Assembly (NCBI GenBank): GCA_964605235.1
Contig: CAZSBB010000002.1
Location: forward strand, 124,001 to 188,000
Source: CAZSBB01 sp964605235
Lineage (GTDB): Bacteria; Planctomycetota; Phycisphaerae; Phycisphaerales; Phycisphaeraceae
Direction: 5' to 3'
Length of the DNA: 64,000 bases
Shown: positions 27,001 to 33,000 of the stretch, piece after piece
How the letters are laid out: each line of letters starts with the position of its first letter
Position numbering within the stretch: the stretch's first letter is position 1
Position numbers and translations under genes: made by a program
Notes under the pieces: model-generated
Told to the model about the DNA's origin: nothing
The model's input: only the letters and a program-made list of their open reading frames with translations
Database searches by the model: none

Positions 27001-30000
27001 GCCGGTGCGGGGACTGGTCTTGCTCAGTTGCACGATCTGCCGCGCCAACTCGCCGCCGGCGGAGTTGATGCCGATGAGCTGGTTGTCGCTGGTGACCGCC
27101 AGGGCGTCGATGGCGGTGGCGGTTCCCGCCAGTTGCACCAGGCCGACCGCGGTGGCGACGCCGGTGGCGGCATTGATGGTCATGAGCAGGTCTTGCCGCG
27201 CTCCCGAGCCGAGGTTCTGCACGGCAATGTCGTCCGCGCTGCTGAGGATCACGCCGGTGGTGCTGGGGTTGTGCGCCAGCGTCAGCGTGCGGGTGGTGCC
27301 CACGGTGGTGTCGAAAGCGCGCACCCGGGTGACGCCGGCGTTGAGGTTGCTGCTATTGATCGCGGCGACCAGATTGGTCAGCGTCGCGGCGACCGTCGCG
27401 CCGATGGCGACCGCCACGTTGCCGCCCGCCACCCCGCCGACGCTGTTGAACTCGAAGGTGACAATGGTGGTGCCGCCGCCCAGCGAGATGGTCAGCCGTT
27501 CCCCGTCGCTGGGGTTGGTCGTCGGCATGGTGATGACCGCGGTCTCAACCTGCCCCACGGCAAAGCGCGTGTCGGACTGGTCGATCGCCAGGCCGTTGAT
27601 GTTCTCCACCAGTCGGGCGGCATCGCTCAGGGCGACTTCCGCGCTGGCTTGACTGCTCGCACCGGGGTCCACGGTGAACAGTTTGCTCACGCCGTCGGAT
27701 ACGCCGGTCAGTTGCAGCGTGCCATCGGTCAGCCGGGTGACGCCCGCGACAGCCGTGATCGCGTTGCCGCCGGTGCTGTCGGTCAGGTTGCCGATGAAGT
27801 TGGCGCTGGCGACTGTGCCGTCGGCGTTGCGGTTGACCGCGTGCAGTTCAAACGTGCCGGCGTTGTTGTTGACGACATAGAGAATCAAGCCGTCGGCGGA
27901 CACCTGGGTGGCGACGACATCTTCGAAGTCCAGGTCGCCCACAAAGGCGCCATCGACTTCCTGGGTGATGGTCGGGGTCGGCGCGCCGACCTGAATCACC
28001 GCCCGCCCGGCATGGGTGATCAGCAGCGTATCGGCGCCGCTGATGCTGTAGAACTGGTTGTCCTCGTCCACCGCCAGCCCGTTGAGTCCCGCGCCGATGT
28101 CGCCCGAGCGAGTCAGAGCGAAGCTTTCGGTTTCCGGGGCGGTGGTGCTGATCTGAATCAGACGGCGGCCGGCGGTCTGCGAGTCATCAATGGCGAAGAG
28201 GCTGCCCTGCGCGTCAAACAGCAAGCCGGTGATCACCGCCACGTCGTTGCCGACGCTGATGGTGCTGGTGGAGACGCCGCTGACCACGCCGGTGGTGGTG
28301 TCGATGGTGACCAGTGAGTCATCGCCGTTGACCGAGCGCACGGCATAGAGCTCGTCAGCGCCGTTCATCGCCACGCCATGGAAGGCGTCAGTGACCGCCG
28401 AGCCATCGGACAGGCTGGCGACTTCGACGATATCGGTGATTGCCCCGCCGGCGACGTCGGCGCGGAACAGTCGCTGGGTGGTGTCGGTGGTGGTGCCGAT
28501 GAACCAGAGGTCGCCGTTGGTGTCCATGGTGACGCCGGTGATGCCGGCGATGGCGTTGCCCACCAGGCCGACGCGGGCATTGACCGCCGCGCCGATCGCG
28601 GTGATCTGTCCCGAAGCGTCATCGCGGGTGATCCGGCGGAACTGGAACGTGCCGCCGTTGTTGTCCAGCGCCCAGCCGTCGTTGCCGGTGGTGTCCATCA
28701 CCAGGTCCACGCCATCCGCCAGGCCCAGCGCAACGCCGCCGGTGCTGATGGTCGGAACCGGGGCGCCGGCTTCGAGGGTCAGGCCGGTGGTCGGATTGAT
28801 GCGCACCAGCTTCTGCAAACCGTCAGCTTCGACCAGCACGCCAAAGAGCAACTGGCCGTCCTGGCTGAAGCTGATCGCGGAGATGTTGGTGTCCACAGCC
28901 GTGCCATCGACGAGCGTGAGCGCCACCTCGGCGGTGGCTTGGCCGGTGCTCGGGTCGATGGTGTACAGCGAGCGGTCGCTGCCGCCGGCGACGGTGGTGC
29001 CGACGACGTAAATCTGCCCGGTGTTGGGGTCAGCATCGATGGCGGCAATGTTGAAGATGCCGTCGCCGGCGCCGTCGGTGAGCTGCCCGATGAGGGTGAA
29101 GCCCACGATCGCGGCCGTGCTCTGGTCGCGCTGCACCTGATACAGCAGCAGCGGATCGGTGGCGTTGGGGCCGGCCGCGCGCACGGCATACAACCGGCCG
29201 GCGCTGTTGACCGTCACGCCGGTGATGTCGAACGAACCACCCAGGCCGCCCAGGTACAGGCGCTCAGGCACGAAACTGCCGTTGGAGACGATGACGCGGT
29301 TGTCGCCAGCGGTGCTGTCAATGGCGAAAAACTGGCCCAGACCGTTGGCGGCAAAGCCGCGCAGGTCGCTGGCGACGCTGCCGGGGCTCGACTGCTGGGC
29401 GGATTGGCCGGGGTCCAGCGTGCTCAGTTCGATGATGCGTCGGCCGCCGGGCTGGGAATCGTCGATCGCCAGCAGCGCGCCTGCGAGATCCGTTTCCAGC
29501 ACGGTGATGTTGGTGTTGCCGCCGTCGACCTGCACCACGCCGGCGTTGTTGCCCACCACCGTGACGCGGGCGGTGGAAAGGTTGATGGTGACCAGCCGAT
29601 CCTGCCCCGCCGCCTCGTCGCGGCGAATGGCGTACAGCGTGTCGCCGCTGCCGTTGAAGCTGACGGCAGTGATGGTGTCGGTGATGTTGGTGCTGTCGGC
29701 AAGCGTGCCGGTGACGCCGGCGACGCCCGTGTTGGAGATGGTCACCAGCGACTGGTTGATGTTGCCCGCCCAGAGCTGCGTGCGGGTGGTGCCGGTGTTG
29801 AGGCTGAAGAGCTGGCCGTCCTCGGTGCTGGTCAGGCCGACCAGACTGCTGTTGATCACGTAGGCATCGGGATCGGTGAAGCGCCGGCTCTGTGTGGGAT
29901 CGGTCAGGTCGATGCCCGCGAGCACGCGGCCTTCGTCGGTGTCGGCGATGACGGTGAACACGCCGTCGCGGAAGTCGCCCGAGACGATGGTGGTGTCCAC

Positions 30001-33000
30001 ATCGCCCACGCCGTCGGCGTCCAGGTCGAGTTGAATGTCGCCCACCAGCGTCAGCGCGCCGTTGAGGCCCACGGTGAACAGCTGGTCCTGCGTGCCGCCG
30101 GTGCGGATCACGGCATGGAGGCCGCCGGCGTCGTCGAAGCTCAGGGCGGCAACCTGATCGAGCACGTCGTTGCCCGCCAGTTGCAGGGCGCCCAGGTTGG
30201 TGGCGGTGGACAAGTTGGTCGGATCGGAGAGCAGGTAAAGCGACTGCTGGGCGGTGGCGACCAGGAGGGTTTCCACGCCGGCGTTCTGGCGCGCCGCGAC
30301 GAGTTGGTCGTCGGTGTCGACCGACAGGCCGCGCAGGTTCAGTGTCGCCAGCGAAGTGAGTTTGGTGGAGCTGGCGGGGGCGGTGAGATTGACGCCGATG
30401 AGCTGCTGTTCGCCGGTGGTCTTGTCGGTGTGCAGACCGATGAGCACGCCGTCGCGGTAGGTCAGGCCGGTGAGGTTGGCGCTGACCGCGCCGCCCTGAG
30501 CGGCATCGGTGAAGCCGATGGTGCCGGCAATCTGGGTGGTCTTCTGCACGTCGCCCACGGCATTGAGCTCGATGCGCAGCAGCGACTGGTTGCCATCGAC
30601 CACGCTGGTGCGCACGGCAATGATGTCGCCGGTGGAAGCTTCGTAGGTCAGCGCGGCAAAGCTGTAGGCGGCGGTGGAGAAAGCGGCGCCGCCGGCGTTG
30701 AGGCCGACATCGTTGGTCAGGCTGTCCACTTCGCCGGTGGACAGGTCCACGGAGAAGAGGTCCAGCGTGGTGCCATCCGCCGAGCCGGCGACCAGCAGGC
30801 GATTGAAGGTGTCGTCGTACGCCAGGCTGTTGAGGCCGGTCAGGATGTCGCCGTTGAATGACAACACACTGCCGCCGATGGTGCTGGTGCTGAGGATGGT
30901 GTGGTCGGCATCGGTGTCGCGGGTGACTTTGCGCACCTCGAAGCCGGCGCCGGTGTTGACCAGATAAAACGTATCCTGGGTGGTCGAGTCGATCTGCACG
31001 GCCGTACCGACGATGTTCACATTGCCCAGGTCGTTGGCGCCGGCGATTTCGGTGTCCGGCAGCAATTCGCTGGCGGCGGTGCCCACGGCATACACCGCGC
31101 CGTTGACGGCATCGTTGGGATCGCCGTCGAAGGCGGTGACGTCGAGAATGGCGTCGCCGGTGACGTCATCGGTCAGGGTGCCGATGAGGCTCAGTTCTTT
31201 GATCGAGCCATCGCCGTTGCGTTCGATCTCGTAGACCTTCAGCGCCAGGCCGTCGTTGGTGATGGTGATGATGCGGGAGTTGTTGTTGCCGTCGGCGGTT
31301 GCCAGGGCGGTGACGCCCAGCACGTCGAGCGCTGCGCCCAGGTCGCCGCCGACGCTGGTGTCGGGCACCAGATCGCTGGCGAGGATGCCCACCGCGGTGA
31401 GGGTGTTGCTCGAGGGGCTGGCGTCCAGCCCATGGATGCCCAGGATGGCGATGCCGCCGCTGGTGGCGATCTGGCCGAGTTGGGTGAAATCCACCGCGAC
31501 GCCCGCCTGATCGCGCAGCACCTGGAAGAGGTCGAGCGCCGGGCCGCTGCTTTCGATGGCGAAAATCGCCCCGGCTTTGGTGACGGTCAGGGCGCGGATT
31601 TCATAGTCGTCGCCCAGCGTGCCGTTGTCGGTGGTGGGAATCTGCAGGAAGCTCTTGCTCAGCCAGAGCTCGTTGTGGTCGACGTTGTTGTCGAACACGC
31701 TGTACACCCGGCCCTGCGCGTCGATCGCCAGGCCGTGCAGTTGCTCACTGACCACGCCGGCGGGCACCTGACTGAAGGACTGGGTGGCGTCGGTCAGATC
31801 GATGACCACCAGCTCCCGGCCGTTGGGGGTGTCGTTGTACGCCAGCAGGGTGCTGGAGCCGAAGGTGTCCATCGCGGCAATGGCGGAAGCGACGCCGTCG
31901 ATTTCGATGGCGCCGCGATCTTCCGTGACGGCGCCGGTCAGCCGATCGATGAGCACCAGATGGTCCACGCCGCCGACCTGCACCACGGCAAAGAGGTTGC
32001 GCGTGCCGGGCGTCGCCGAGCCAGGTTCCGCCGCCAGCGCCAGGGCGGTGATGGTGTCGGTGGTGTTGCCGCCGCCGATGGCGCTCAGGTCCAGAATGCC
32101 CACCTCGGTGGCGAGCACGACGCCGGCGTCGTTGGCGGCGACGGCGAAGGTGTACAGCCGCTGGTTGGCGTCCACGGCCGCGTCCACGCCCACGGCATAG
32201 AGCGTGCCGGTGACGGGGTCGATTTCCAGCGCCGCCAGATCGGTGATGGCGTCGCCGTTGCCGTTGGCGAGGTTGCCCAGCCGCACGAAGCCGGTGAGTG
32301 TGCCGCCGGGAGTGCTTTGCTCAAGCCGGAAGAGTTCAAAGAAGCCGGTGTCGGCATTGAAGTTGACGGCATAGCCGGTGCCGCTGGGCGCGACGGTCAA
32401 GGCGCGGATGTCGTAGTCATCGCCGAGGCTGCCGCCGCCGTTGATGTTGCTGTTGAGGGCGCTGTTGGGCACGAGGTCCAGCGTGCTGCCCAGCAGGGCG
32501 GGGTCGAGGATGCCGTTGTCGAAGAGGGTGTAGAACAGGAACTGTTCGTCGGCGTCGAGGCCATCGGTGTTGTTGGGCACAGCGCCCGGATCGCTCACCG
32601 CCACGGAGTCGGCGGGAGACACCGCGACCGAGCGGTCGATCTGGATGAGCACGTCCTGGCCATTGACGCGGGCGACGGCATAGAGCACGCCATCGGGGGC
32701 GTTGCTGTCGGTGTCCAGCGACAGGCCGGTGACGGAGTCGGTCAGCACGCCGTCGGTGAAGACGACGACGTTGACGGAGGTGGCGATGGCGGTGTCGGAG
32801 TTGATGCGAAAGACTTCGCGGGTGCCGTTGGAATTGACGGTGGGGCGGGTGGCGACGACGAAGAGCCCGCCGTTGGGGTCAAGCTCCATCGCCTGGATGT
32901 CGGAGAGGTCCGCGCCGAGGCTGTCCTGAATGGTGCCGATGTTGACCACGCCGACGACCTGGCCGTCCTGACTGCGGTTGAAGCGGACCAGGCTCAGCAC

